Source: Branchiostoma floridae
Taxonomy: Eukaryota; Chordata; Leptocardii; Amphioxiformes; Branchiostomatidae
DNA: 64,000 nucleotides
Assembly (NCBI RefSeq): GCF_000003815.2
Contig: NC_049981.1
Coordinates: 6,785,041-6,849,040, forward strand
Direction of reading: 5' to 3'
Position 1 is the stretch's first letter. Each line of letters opens with the position of its first letter. The notes under the pieces were generated by a model, which did no database searches, was not told the DNA's origin, and was given only the letters and a program-made list of their open reading frames with translations. This document shows, piece by piece, positions 34,706 to 47,500 of the stretch. The translations under genes and the position numbers were made by a program.

Positions 34706-34946
34706 ACCCCCTTTCCACTAGGACGGCGCTCTCACCTTGCTCTCTCTGCAACCTTTAATTTGACATATCACTCAACGAGTTGTACGGAAAAGAAACGAAT
34801 ATTTTACATCTCTTGTGTTTTCTTGTCTTCTCAGTCACACTTTTACGTTTTGTATGATATACCCAGCGTGAAAGCGAAGGTTACGCATATCCCAATTAGG
34901 TCGCAGTGAGGGCACAGCACGATCGCCGTCAAGTGGAAAGGGGGCC
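34706..34946. mobile_element. MITE, family C, best-preserved copy
   Basis: The left arm is ACCCCCTTTCCACTAGGACG, then GCGCTCTCACCTTGCTCTCTCTGC. The right arm read on the minus strand is CCCCCTTTCCACTTGACGGC, then GATCGTGCTGTGCCCTCACTGC. The arms are about 45 bp at roughly 80% identity. The interior carries CACTCAACGAGTTGTACGG and CTTCTCAGTCACACTTTTACG. It lies about 500 bp beyond the SCG3 stop codon. Confidence 0.9.
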
Positions 34947-35451
34947 TAAACAAACAATATATAAATCACAAATGTCTTCTCCAGAGCCAGTAGCAAGCTG
35001 TTACAGTACGTTGGCTTACTGAGTATGGGCATTGAAAAGCGTCGTTGTTTTTGATAACATATTACGGGAAGCTATGCAAATTTGTCTGATCGTGATATTG
35101 ATGATACTTTGTCAAGAGCAATTGTAAGGAATTTTCATGTCATTACCAGATGTGCAAATCTATGAAGGTTTGTTACATAAACACTGTGAGTCCAAATTTT
35201 CTTTGGTGCACAGAGTTGATATCTGCAATACAAAAACTCTACATGGCCAAACTGTCACCAAGAAAACTATGTGCAAGCTCTTCCGAATACACCAAACAAC
35301 ACCTGAAACAGCTGTGAAGAAGCTGCTCATATCTTAGGTCTGAAGGCGTATTTTTCTACTCATATTCACGGATAAACATAGCCAAGGAATCGTCAGTCAA
35401 ACTAAGAAGTCACTTCCCTCTTCTTAAAGAATGTATTTTTCTGTCAGGTCC

Positions 35452-35570
35452 TCAGTAAGGCGCCACCATGGCCTCTAGTTCCTGTACCTCATTCCGGTTC
35501 AGGAACCCCTTCCTGTAGTATTCCTCCACGCGACGGTCGAACTCCTTGGCCAGCTCATCATATTCTTCGG
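35452..35570 (-). CDS. SCG3: SCG3 last coding exon
   Basis: Two bases completing a Pro codon, then EEYDELAKEFDRRVEEYYRK, GFLNRNEVQELEAM and VAPY before the TGA. The acceptor is CCCCATTCCAG. This amphipathic helix with the K/R-G-(I/F)-L-x-(K/R)-x-E-x-(E/Q) pattern is the conserved SCG3 C-terminus. No unambiguous polyadenylation signal was chosen; an AATAAA-type hexamer on the minus strand lies at 34485-34490. Confidence 0.93.
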
Positions 35571-38500
35571 CTGGAATGGGGAATAAGGATGTGAAACTTC
35601 ATAAATTTGCGTCTACCCACTTTTGGAATATTTCTAATCAAAAGACGTTAAAGAGTTCAAAAATCTTAATTGAGTAGATGTTTGCAATCACTACCTAGCT
35701 AATATAACATATGATTGAAATTTTTTACAATGAAAAAAAGGACATATTAATGTACGTTATCCATATTGACATCAAAGAGTACCCTATTACGTATCATTAG
35801 GAAAACAATAATACATTGTAACGTTTGTCAACTTGCATGCCTGGAGAACCAGTACCATAATGTATGAATGAATGATATTTTTAAAGGTGTCATGTGTATG
35901 AATTTCATTTGCTACAATATTTTGCCAAGTAATTCCTCAAATATTGGTCCCAATGTATCTCCAGTATCTGCCATCAATGAACTTCGGGGTCTTCAAAAGA
36001 TTATGATGTCCAATTGCAAGCTCCTTAAAAAATTTTAATGATCGACGATTTTCTATTGCTTATCATTTACCCGAAAATGGGGTCTTTTTAGCTGTGATAG
36101 ATACATGTCAATGGTTCCTATATGAAATGACGAAATCTTACGTGTGAGCTGTGGGAAGGGAAGGTCCTGCAGCTGGGTGTTGTCAGCATCAGCCTCGGTC
36201 TGGAGCAGCTCCTGAGCAGTCGTGACGTCATTCGGTGTCGTCACTATCACAATGGGAGGGAACGTAGAATAAGTATAGAGCAATGAGATTACTTACTTTT
36301 ATAACTGAATGATAACTGCACCTTTCACAAAAGACTAAATGACAACTGCACCTTTCACAAAAGAGAGACATTAACCAATATTGGGTAAAAATATTGTAAA
36401 ATATTCTCTGAACAAACATGTCTTAGACGTGCTCTGTTTATGACTTACAGATAAATCGTAGCGTCAATGAGATACTTAACTGTAATAAAAAAATACATAA
36501 TATCTATGAGACTCATGCTGTGTTCTAGTATGTGCAGTATCAGATGTGTCGCAAGGAGACGCTGTGAGACCATTTGGCATAGCTGCCATTTGGGAAAATC
36601 TGCATGAGGGCGCTGCTGCTCCACATAATGACTCAACGATGCGTTTTCTTGAGATTGTATTTACTGAGCTAACGTTTCTTACCTCCGTTTGAGGAATCCA
36701 CGTATCCGTACTTCTCCCTCAGCTCGTTTTCTAGATCGTCGTTCATCTTCTTTTCTTCTTTTTCTCCGGCCGTGTCCAGATCTGCATCGTTGATCACCTT
36801 ACGACATAAGATAAACAAAGCAGTGATACATCTGTAGTGATAAACATATCAATTTATATTGCAATTCCAACAGTTAAACGTGTACGACAGGACGAGGTGT
36901 AGTTATGCAGTTCAAAACTGTAACATAAACACATGACTGTTATTGCGGGGATGTTTAAAACAGGATGAAGTGAATCTGTTTTTTTAGCAGAACTGTAACA
37001 GAAACACAGGACTGTTGTTTCAGAAACGTGTACGACAGGACGAGGTGTATCAATGGTGTGTTTAAGACTGCAACAGGAACACAGGACCGTTATTCAAGAA
37101 ACGTTTATGACAAGAAGAGGTGCATCTATGTTGTGTGAAGAAATGTAACAGAAACGCAGGACGGTTGTTCCAGAAACGTTTAAGACGGGACGAGGTGTAA
37201 TAATGTTGCGTTTAATATTCTAATATTTGAACATAATTGTATATAATTCTTATGCCATTATATATAATTCTTGTCCCAGGGTGGATGAATAAAAGAAGGA
37301 AAGGAATCATGAATTAATGGATGAACGGATGACTGATATGAATGTCTTACCTCTGATTCTTCTTCACTTTCCTTCTCATCCTCCTTGTCGCCTTCTCCTT
37401 CTGCTTCCTGTTTCTCCTTGAGGAATTCTTTTGTCTTCCCGTTGTCAATTACTAGCTCCTTCTCTTCTACTTCTTCCTCTTCCTCGTTGCTGCCTTTCTT
37501 CTCCTCTTCGTCACTTCCGTCTGTCTCATCGCTCCTACAAAGCCAGATAGGAAAAAATGAGCTCAATTGGTACAATTTTTCTTCCAACAATAAAAGTTGT
37601 TAAATGCAAGGTGGAAGGCGGAAGAACTGCCCAAGGCTATGGAGGATAGGGAAGGATGGAGGAAGAGAGTCATGGCCATCCGTGCAACCATGCCAGCACG
37701 CCCGGATGATGATGATGACACACACCTCAAAAATGTAAATGGTACCTTTGCTTTTAAAACTGTCATTGATGGAAGAAAATTTGTACTAAATGTATTCATA
37801 CGTGACGGAGGAACGTTTTCGACAATGAGCCTAATGCATTTGCATTGAATTGTTTTGCATTTCTTTGAAATGTTTTGCATTTACGGATATGCATGGCCAT
37901 GGCATGGCCTTAACCATGGCCTTTTCGAGAGAAAAAGAAGGTAACCTTCAGAATCTAAGGGTCCAATTATGACTACTGTTCAAATCCCTGAACTGAGCTG
38001 TTCAAATCCCACCGGCGCCCGTCAGAGATGCACCCATCATCCAGGCCCCTAAGCCACAAATCTGTCTCGATGGACTGCCGAATACCGCAGGGGTACCTCT
38101 CGTTGAGCTCAGGATTAGCATACGGCGTCTATTTGTTACGGAGTCCATTTTTTAGTCCTGGAGTTTGAGCCACAGAGTGTCGTATACGGAGCCACGTATG
38201 TGTCACGGTCAAAAGTACCACACACCCTTCCCGGCTAGCTCCAACAAATCTCGGTAGCCTATCTGAGATACAGTCATTGTAACAGTACACACAGTTATAT
38301 ATGAATTAACAGGTGGATAATGAAAACGTAAGACGGACATATTGGTACAAAATCGGCTTTGAAATTAACCATATCAAGTCACAATCGGATTCTAAACTCC
38401 GAACAATCAAGTTTACCAACAGTTATCGGCTCAAGTTAAACATCAAGTCACTTAAAGAAGCTCTTTACCTTTCCTCGTCGTTGTCTATCTCGTTGTTGAA

Positions 38501-41500
38501 GTCGGAGTCGGCGTTGTCACCCCCGTCCCTCGGCTCCTCCTTAGTGATTGCCTGCCCTGGTTCGGGCTCTTCCTCCGTCTCATCCGAGGCGGACGTGTCT
38601 TTAACTTCCTCCTCCTCACTGGCTGGGTCTGAATCTTTCTCGGGAGTTTCTTGAAGTAAAGAAACAAGGATCCAATCTTTAGCATCTTTCAAGAACTCCT
38701 ATTGCTACAGTTCTATTTGATTTTGAGATTACAACCTCCTCAATAAGGTGCACTATCACTGCACGTGCGTCACTGCGGGGTTTGTTCACTGCGTCACCGT
38801 TTTGTTATTTTTTCCGATATTTTTTTTAATTTACATACTGTGCAATACGTAAAAGTATAACTAAGCAGACGGCACAATAAACGAAAAGGAAGAAAATTCG
38901 TTCTTTAGCTCTGAAATTCGTTAAGCATCTTCATAACCCTGCAGTGACGCAAGCTTAACGCAAGTGCAGTGAGAGAGCACCTTTACTCGAGCCAAAAAAA
39001 GGGTAGCTGAAACCTCAATAAGGTGAATACAATTCCCATTGTGGATTGAGAATGTTTAATACCCACACTCTTTCTCTTTTCAGAGCGATCACAATGTCTT
39101 CGACTTCTGTCCTTTACAATGAAAAGTGCAAGGCATATTCTCTAGGTTCTCGGTGATCTTGATACTCTTTCTATAATAGAAAATGTTCGTGAATGATGAA
39201 TCACGTTGGTTTTGCCTTTGTGCTATCAGCTGCAGGTGTACGATTTCGGCCCCCGCTAGCATTAAGTATTCTACCCTTAATTGATTGACGGCAACCTTTG
39301 CCTCCCTCTGGGGGAATAATATAAGAAGTCGATCCACGCCCACGGACTGTGCAAGACGATATTCAGTGATTGCCTGCACGAAACTACTCTTCAACAAGAG
39401 AAAGCAACGAGCTTCTGAATCTGTCTGATCACTTTATGCCTTACAATCAGTAGGCGAAAATTCTATCGAAACGTTCAAGATATATGAACCTTAACCTTTT
39501 TCTTCTAGACTCTCTCGTTTGGCACTTTCGGTTTCTTCTAGACGTTTAAAATCCAGGAAAATACTACCCAGGACCAAAGCATTGAATGCAAAAAAGCTTC
39601 ACAGAATCGCCTGTCATCAGAGACATTTTTGTCTTTTTTGGCTTTCTCTAGGGAGACCGAGGGGGGCAAGTGAAATAAGTAGGAACGGCTTAGAAAGCCT
39701 TGCGGTTGATACAAAATAGATTACAGACGTCAAGATCTATGGGATTTATGTAGGGGTACGCTCTTGTTCCAAAAAGGCAATTCAAGTAAAGTTTTAGATT
39801 ATACCGGCAGGGGAATTATGCAAGCTCAAGGCAGCCCGAGGCACTACTGATATATTGAAGAGCGGTTTCTCTACACAGCAAAGTCAAACATAACTGTACT
39901 CGGCAAGGGACGTGCTCCCAAAATGTCAAAACGCCCACTTGGCCTTTTGTGGCTCATACAACGTGCAAGCTTATACAACTTGTACACTTGAGAGTTGATA
40001 CGGTGTACTGAATGTGGCAATGAAAAAAATGAAAGCTTGGAATGATCAAAGAATAGATCTGTGCATCGTTACTTATGTCAGACTGGGTCCCCCGAAGCAA
40101 CTTGTCTTGATTTTCAATCTGAACCCATTTGCCTAAAGTGATGCAAGCGGCTGGGGCTGTAACTGTAAATGAAGAAATCTTCGCGGTGGGTTTATGTAAG
40201 GAGTTTTCGCGGTGAAGCGGTCAAAATTACTGCTCAAAAAGGCATTGCGAAATGTTTTGCTCCGTTTTCTTCTCGACCACCACCTTGACTAAAAGTTATA
40301 TGTACGTACATTTACTACCTATTGTATTGATTGTGATTTGTCTTGTGAGGCGTCTGTTATGGTGAAGATGCAAAAGCATAGATAAAAAGCACAAATTAAA
40401 CGCAGATTCAATCTTTAAACATTGAATATATATTTGTTGAGACTATCCAGAGGGTAGGTAGATTCTGTTTCCGCTAGATCAGTGACAGTTGATAACACGA
40501 AACCGACTGTTCTGTCCATCTGTAGCAAATTCACCTGGTAGCTAGTATGTGGATTCCTACTGGCTGTCCATAAAGGCACGGGGTTCCATTACCGTACATT
40601 GATCATGAAACTAAAGCAATACCGCGAACTGAAAACCTCATAACGTGAATCCTCGCGAATATAAATGCACTTACAGTATACGAGTGGTGGTAGACCGTGT
40701 ATGCCGGCAGCGGCAAAAAATACTGCGGGAAATATCAAAACGCCCACGCGTAATGGGCTGAGCAGGCATCAAGCCGTCAATACTGTGAGACAGATTGACT
40801 AATATTCCAAACTGCCAGATTAGTTTTGTTATTTTGCTTGATTCTAAGCACCAGAGACACTTGTCTGCTTCCGAATTCCTGATTAATTCATCTTCCATAC
40901 TTCGCAAAAAGAGGACATCCAACAGAGCAACTGTTTTGTTATTTTACTTGATTCTAAGCACCGTAGACACTTGTCTGCCTCCCAATACCTGTTTACTTCG
41001 TCTTTCATGCTTCGCAAAAAGAGGACACCCAACTGAGCAACCGTTAACCTTACAAAATGTCTTACACAGCCGCAGCGCCACAAGAGACCTCTCCTGCTAG
41101 ACTGCACGTAAAAGGGTGCGCTGAGGTTCGGTTAACGTCGTTTTGAAGACCATCGCCCTTTTCAAAACCATTGGCCCGTGTTATCTGCACCGGCGCCCGT
41201 GGTTTTCTACGTACCACAAATGCCTCTTAGCCGTTTGAAACTCATTGAACTGTGCGTTAATGCGCTTTATAAAATCCTGAGCTATCGCGTTAACGCTGNN
41301 NNNNNNNNNNNNNNNNNNNNNNNNNNNNNNNNNNNNNNNNNNNNNNNNNNNNNNNNNNNNNNNNNNNNNNNNNNNNNNNNNNNNNNNNNNNNNNNNNNAC
41401 CAATTACCCCGGCCGATAAACCCGCGCACCGTCTTAATCACACATGCTTTGTTAATGTATACAGGCCTTACATGTATAGGCCAACATCTTCAACATGTTT

Positions 41501-44500
41501 TGATGCAAATTCGGGGCCCTTAGGTGATAACAATTTTCATAACTTAATCATAAGGGAATACCTAAGGGGATATGTAATAACTTGACCGTCAATCTGGCTG
41601 TTTGTTATCTAAAATAAACGTAATTTTTTTTCGAAAAGCGTTTTGAGTTATCAGCAATCTTGTTCATTAAGATAGCGAATATTAATTTTTCGGGTGAATA
41701 GCTAACATATCAAAAGCAGTACTCGGGTATTCCACATGGACGTCGCATTCATTGAGCGTTATCTTTACAAAAAATGAGCTACATGATAAAAAAAATGTAT
41801 TACCTTCTTTCTGTTCGTCTTTGAGGGCATCTAGTAGGGATTCTTCATCGAGGATGCTCTTGGCGTCAGTTTTGTATGCTGATTTCGTTTGTGGGATCAG
41901 GAAGTTGTCTCCGTAGTCCAGATTCAACCCTTCGTTATACTGTAAAATACCATGCAATGGATTGTAGTGTTATGAATGTTTGTTTGTTTGTTTTATTTGG
42001 ATCTCCATTTGTGATACTAAATATAGTATCACTATTCTTCCTGGAGTCCTACAATACATGAGCAATAAATACAAAACATAAGCAACAAATCGTATACAGA
42101 TTGTAAACAGAAAACCCACAAAATCAACTGAGGTAACTCAAAGTGAAGGATGGAGATCAGAGGTCAAATAAAATGCCATAACTTAGGTTTTGTATGCAGA
42201 AGGTGAATAAAACAATGATTAACAAAACATAATTGATTCTAACAAACTGTGCATTATGAATATAAGTTTGAATGTGATAATGAATGTGATATAAATAGTG
42301 ATATAAATAGTGTTATGAATGTGACACGACAAGCAATAGTATATCATGTTAATATGCAAAACAAAACGTTTAGGTGGTCATATAAAAACTTGGCTTCCAA
42401 CATAATACTCGATAGTAATACTACCTCTACAATGTGAGATTGTGGATATGCAAAGAGTTATAATTTTCGGTGATATTGGGAATAACATTAAAATTCACAT
42501 TTCAACGCTGTATCATATTAGTTCTAGATTTAGTACAGTCTTTCTTATGTCGATGAATTTTAAACACATTTAATAACATACGACATATATCAGTTAGTCA
42601 ATCAACTGGGTATGATTTGGAAACGATCGGACGTTTCAGGTAGCATCCACAAACTTTCGTCAGTGACACTGGATGTCACTCAGTTTCCAAAATTTATCCA
42701 GTTCAATTACGTAACTGCTATTTTTCGCAATCTTAGTTTTTGTGGCACACATTTTAGAGCACACTGCTTACCTGTGGGTTGGGATCTTTGACGAAGTCGA
42801 CGCCCTTCGCTGCCTGGAAAAGCTTTCTGTCTTCTGCGAGCACAATCTGTCGCAAATCCTCAGCAACAGCGTCTTCAAACTCCTCGGCTTCCTTGTCCGT
42901 GATCTGTGTTATTTGTACAATAAATACAGATGGTTTAGCGCTAGTTCACCCTCATCCGCGGAATAACCTACATTCGTTGCTTAAAAACGTGGTATTTAAG
43001 GATATGAAGTCAACGGATGGTAGTTTTAAATTGCAGTATATTAGAAATTCAAAAATATTCAAGAACCATCCGTCGACATAATATCCCTAAATACTCTGTT
43101 TTATATAACAACGGATATAGGCAACGCCACGGATAAAGGTGAACTAGCGTTTGTTTCTTTGCTTTCACACAATTACACAGACAATAAAAACCATTACAAG
43201 GTCTGAAATTCTATGTGAGATGCTGATATATTTAAATGGTTAAAAATTAAGGATTTTTACGAGATGATATATTTGCATTTTTACTGCATATTTCACAATA
43301 TGCACAGCATATCTTGTGAAAATTAATATGAATTTAAAAAGATAAAAATTAATTGAATTAATATTTTCCTAGGATCTTAGTTTTCAAACTGAATTCTGTA
43401 GCATACCACAGCTGTTTCGTCTTCTAAAAATTCCACTGCTTTAAACCAACCTTCCAGACTTCCAATATTTCTCATAACTGCAAAATGATACAGCATCGAT
43501 ATTGCTAATTGTATGGTTGTCATATAACTTTTGGCAATATGTAATGCAAAGGTTGATGCGAATACATTTTGTTCAAATGCATATAACTTTTTATATTTTT
43601 CCTTACCAAGCTAAAGACATTGCAATAAAGGCTATTAGTTGGAAAGAGAATATTTTTCTACAATAGTATAAAATTACAAGGTTTATGTAGTTTATCAAAT
43701 CTTTGACTTACCACTCCATACGTCAGCAGCTTGTTCATGATGCTCTCGAAGTCAGTGACGTCATTGTCCATGTAGATGCGCATGGCGATACTGTGCACTA
43801 GCTTCTCTGGGTCGGAGGCGATGTCAAACTCTCCGTACGGATCGTCTGGAGAAAACAAAAGTATTGATAAGGAATGGGTACAGAAAATTTTGGGCCCAGG
43901 TTCACTCCAGGTCCAGGGGATCAGGTCCAGGTTCGGACCTGAACCTGGACTTAATTTTCTGTAAAAAATTGTGAACGGGCGATACTCAAAACAAGGTTCC
44001 ATTTCGCTAGACAGCATTCTGTTTGGTGGAGTATCAAACGTCCATTTGTGATTTAGAATTCTATCTTCCTGTTAACATCACTGGTCGCCTCTGTTTTAGA
44101 CCAAGTTTGGTTGTAGAAACTTGGTAAAATGATTATCTACTCACCTGCACTTTTTATTTTCTTGGACCTTTAAGACCAAAAACACGTGAACGCCTGCCGA
44201 TATCTTTTCTTTTTTGATCGGTCCAAAATTCGGTCCACTGACTTTTTTCAGACCTGTTCTTTTGACCGGTCCAACAAGAAAACGGCTTTGTACCGGTAAA
44301 TAGTATCGTTACCTACCCCTAGTATAGATGATCTTAACATTTATGCGATTAAACGATAGTACAACCATACCGTAAAGGGAGAAATGCTTTTAAGACATTA
44401 TGAGATCTAGTGCACAGTAACAGTAAAGTACCAGATACTGATATGTACTGAAGAAATACTAAACAATTTTTAAACTTGTGAGAAGTATGAATTTAGAATT

Positions 44501-47500
44501 TTTATGACTTGCCCGTCCAGTGTCAGACTATCACATTTGAAAATAACAATAACTAGACTATCTTCATGAAATATTGCTTGTCAAATCTTTCAATGTACCC
44601 AAATCTACAAATTTGTTCTCATTCAAACTGGACCAAATACAGTCACAATGCAGACATATGTATTTGTCATATTTTGTTTTTTTGCACATCTTGTATTATC
44701 AATATACGCCACGAATCTCCTAAAAAATTGTGGTTTACTTGGCTTATGACAAAGAGCTCCACTAGACGTACGCCCACGCCTTTTTCATGTACAACAGTGT
44801 CCACAGCTTGAAATGGGTTTGAATGGTAACTGAATTTCCATACGAATAGTCGACTGTGCGGGAGCAAGATAAGAAAAACGTTCCGGGGCCGTTCACGATT
44901 GTTATCTGTCAGTTGGTAATGCTTACAATCGATCAGCTAAGCAAGCGAGAACATAAAAGAACTATTCTTATCTTTCCAATAGACTAAGAACGGTTTTACT
45001 CTTAGTGTAACAAGAATGGTAAAAGGCCGAAGTAGAGAAGCTGAGTGTGTTTAATGATAAGCTTTGTGCTGAATCGATCTTGTAAACTCGGCAGATTTTT
45101 TTTGCCTATTGAACGAAGGGGCTTGTTGTTCCTAAAACTCAGTTACTTGAGCACCAGCATAATATACCATGCTTTTGGTCAAATAGCTTCCACTACTTTT
45201 CGTCATTGACGCTAAACAAATCTGTTTTATACACTAACTATTCATTGATATGTAAAGGAGGTAAAGACAGCAATAAGATAGTACAATAGGTAACAGAAAT
45301 AAGACAAGGTGGACGCAAATGAGTCCTTGGGTCTTCTTGTTTGAGTTCTTTCATTGGGAGATGGGAGGGCTTGGTACCAAGACATTATGGTAATTTAAAA
45401 ACCTGGCACTCCTTTCTTTTTTAAGGTGGGATTGCACCCTCTCTAAAACATGTATATCGCGATAAAGTTTTTTTTTTACCTTTGTAGAGGTAGTCCGCTA
45501 CCTGGTCTGGCTTCAGGACCTCATTCTCTCCGCCCAGGCCGTAGTCCAGTGGAGGCAGTTGGTTTGCGGCTTGTAGAGCCGCCATCTTTTCATCGTTGCT
45601 CTGATCTTTCACCATTCTTTTGATTTCTTCTTCCTTATCGTCTTCATCCTCGTCTGTTTCTGTTCGTTTGTCGTCGTCATCTTCACCATTCTCAGCTGAT
45701 AATTTAAAAAGAAAAAGTGGAATTTGAAGAAGATTCTTCCAATTTAGATTACAAATAAAGCAAATCCTTCATATGTGCATAAGCGCTGATTACGTGTTTG
45801 AATGTTTTATAGATCAGAACATCTGTGTGTGTGTTTGTTTGTTTTATTAGGCTCTCTACATTGCACCTCTATTCTTCCTGAAGTCGGCAACAATCCATTA
45901 ACAATAAAAACATAAACAACAAAATCTTAAAAGTTTTAAACAGAGAAGGTAACAAAATTGTTAAATGTATTATTATATCAAAGAGTCGTTGAGAATGAAT
46001 GTTGAGTATCCATAGGTAGCTTACGTTTTAACACCAATTGTTTGAAAGAAAACACACCGTCTTCTTTTTCTTCTTCTTCAGGCTCTGTCTCGGTGGATGC
46101 AGTTTCACCGTTTTGGGGAGCCTGCAAGAAGATAATATGAATAAATGAAACATGTATCTCTTGCTCTGGTATATTTTAAGAAAGGGAACGCTTTGGTTGA
46201 ATCCGAGTGGATTCAAAACACATATCAAACGATATCCAACGATTCAAAAGAACTTTTCGATAGACATTGAGTTACGGTAGTACATTGTACTATCAACTAT
46301 GTTTACTAGTTTGCAAGATTTGTAGCCATAGTAGCCATGGTTTAAACGTTACTGACGTATGCAATATTTTTTTTTTACTCATGGTACCTATGGTTAAAAT
46401 GTCTCTGACATTAGCAATGTTTTGCTGACTCATGGTTTAAATGTTTCTAAGGTTTTCATTATTTTGCTGACTCGTGGTAACGTTTCTCAGGATTTCAATA
46501 TTCATTTTCGTCATGGTATTTCCGCATTCTCTTGGGCACTTAATGAGACTCAAAAAAGTATCTTTAACATGATCGTAGGGATAATAACAATATACGTGAA
46601 GATTAGAGTATGCTTTAGCTAAGCGATCATACATCATTCACAACGACACAGTTAATCCATGTATAATGGCCCAGAAATGCAATAGGAATTTCATTACAGT
46701 AACTGATGCCACTAGCGTGACTGGCGTGTTACATATAATCAGTTCTGACGCAGATCCCGTAATGTCGTTATAATCTCATAAATGATATCGTTCTTCTTGA
46801 TATTCAAAAGGATGAACAACCAGTTCCGTAATGATGATAGCAAAGATACGGCACAGGTAGCAATCAAAGTAGAGTCTTGACTATCTCCATCTAAATTGAC
46901 AGAACACCCACTGAGGTAATGGGAGTTAATGACTCACTGGACATATATATAATCACGTTAAACGTCGCTGTGCAAAAGTAGCGTCATTAGTTCAACTATT
47001 GAGTGCGCAAAGTAAAAGCCATATTATATAAAAGACACTTGTTTTTTTATCTTACGCAGGGTATCTAATAAGAAACGCAGTATAGCCTTCTTACTTTACT
47101 AAGGAAGGTGAGTACAAATCGTTTTAACATCGCGATAACAATGAGACTTTGATATTAATACAGATATTTGCACACTGCGCAAAACAATGATTGTAATCCA
47201 AAGGATTTTACTTCATAGCAACAATAGAAAACTTAATATCGATGGTGATGACATCAAATTGTACAAAATTGCCATCATTATCTGGATAAAGCGTTAAAAG
47301 AAAAAAGCTCTTAAGAAAATGCCTTTTGAAAAAAAGATATGATATGCCATAAATTATGACATATAAACCGAGGCATAATAGCATCAAACTGCTTTAGCGA
47401 GCCTCATCTGTTATTTGAAGTAATCATCATCAGTTTTGTGTCGTAAGATAAAGTCAATGGATTTCATTATAAAAGTTCAGACGTAGTACAATGCTAAACT

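Noticed and set aside
39089-39397. 102-codon minus ORF in an SCG3 intron
   Set aside because: It reads rather protein-like (GVDRLLILFPQREAKVAVNQ) but cannot be joined to SCG3 in phase, and I recognise no family.
41178-41585. 135-codon plus ORF and its antisense
   Set aside because: Runs through 100 N.
45421-45615. 64-codon minus ORF taken as a stand-alone gene
   Set aside because: It is the inner part of the SCG3 exon at 45480-45695 read into the intron.
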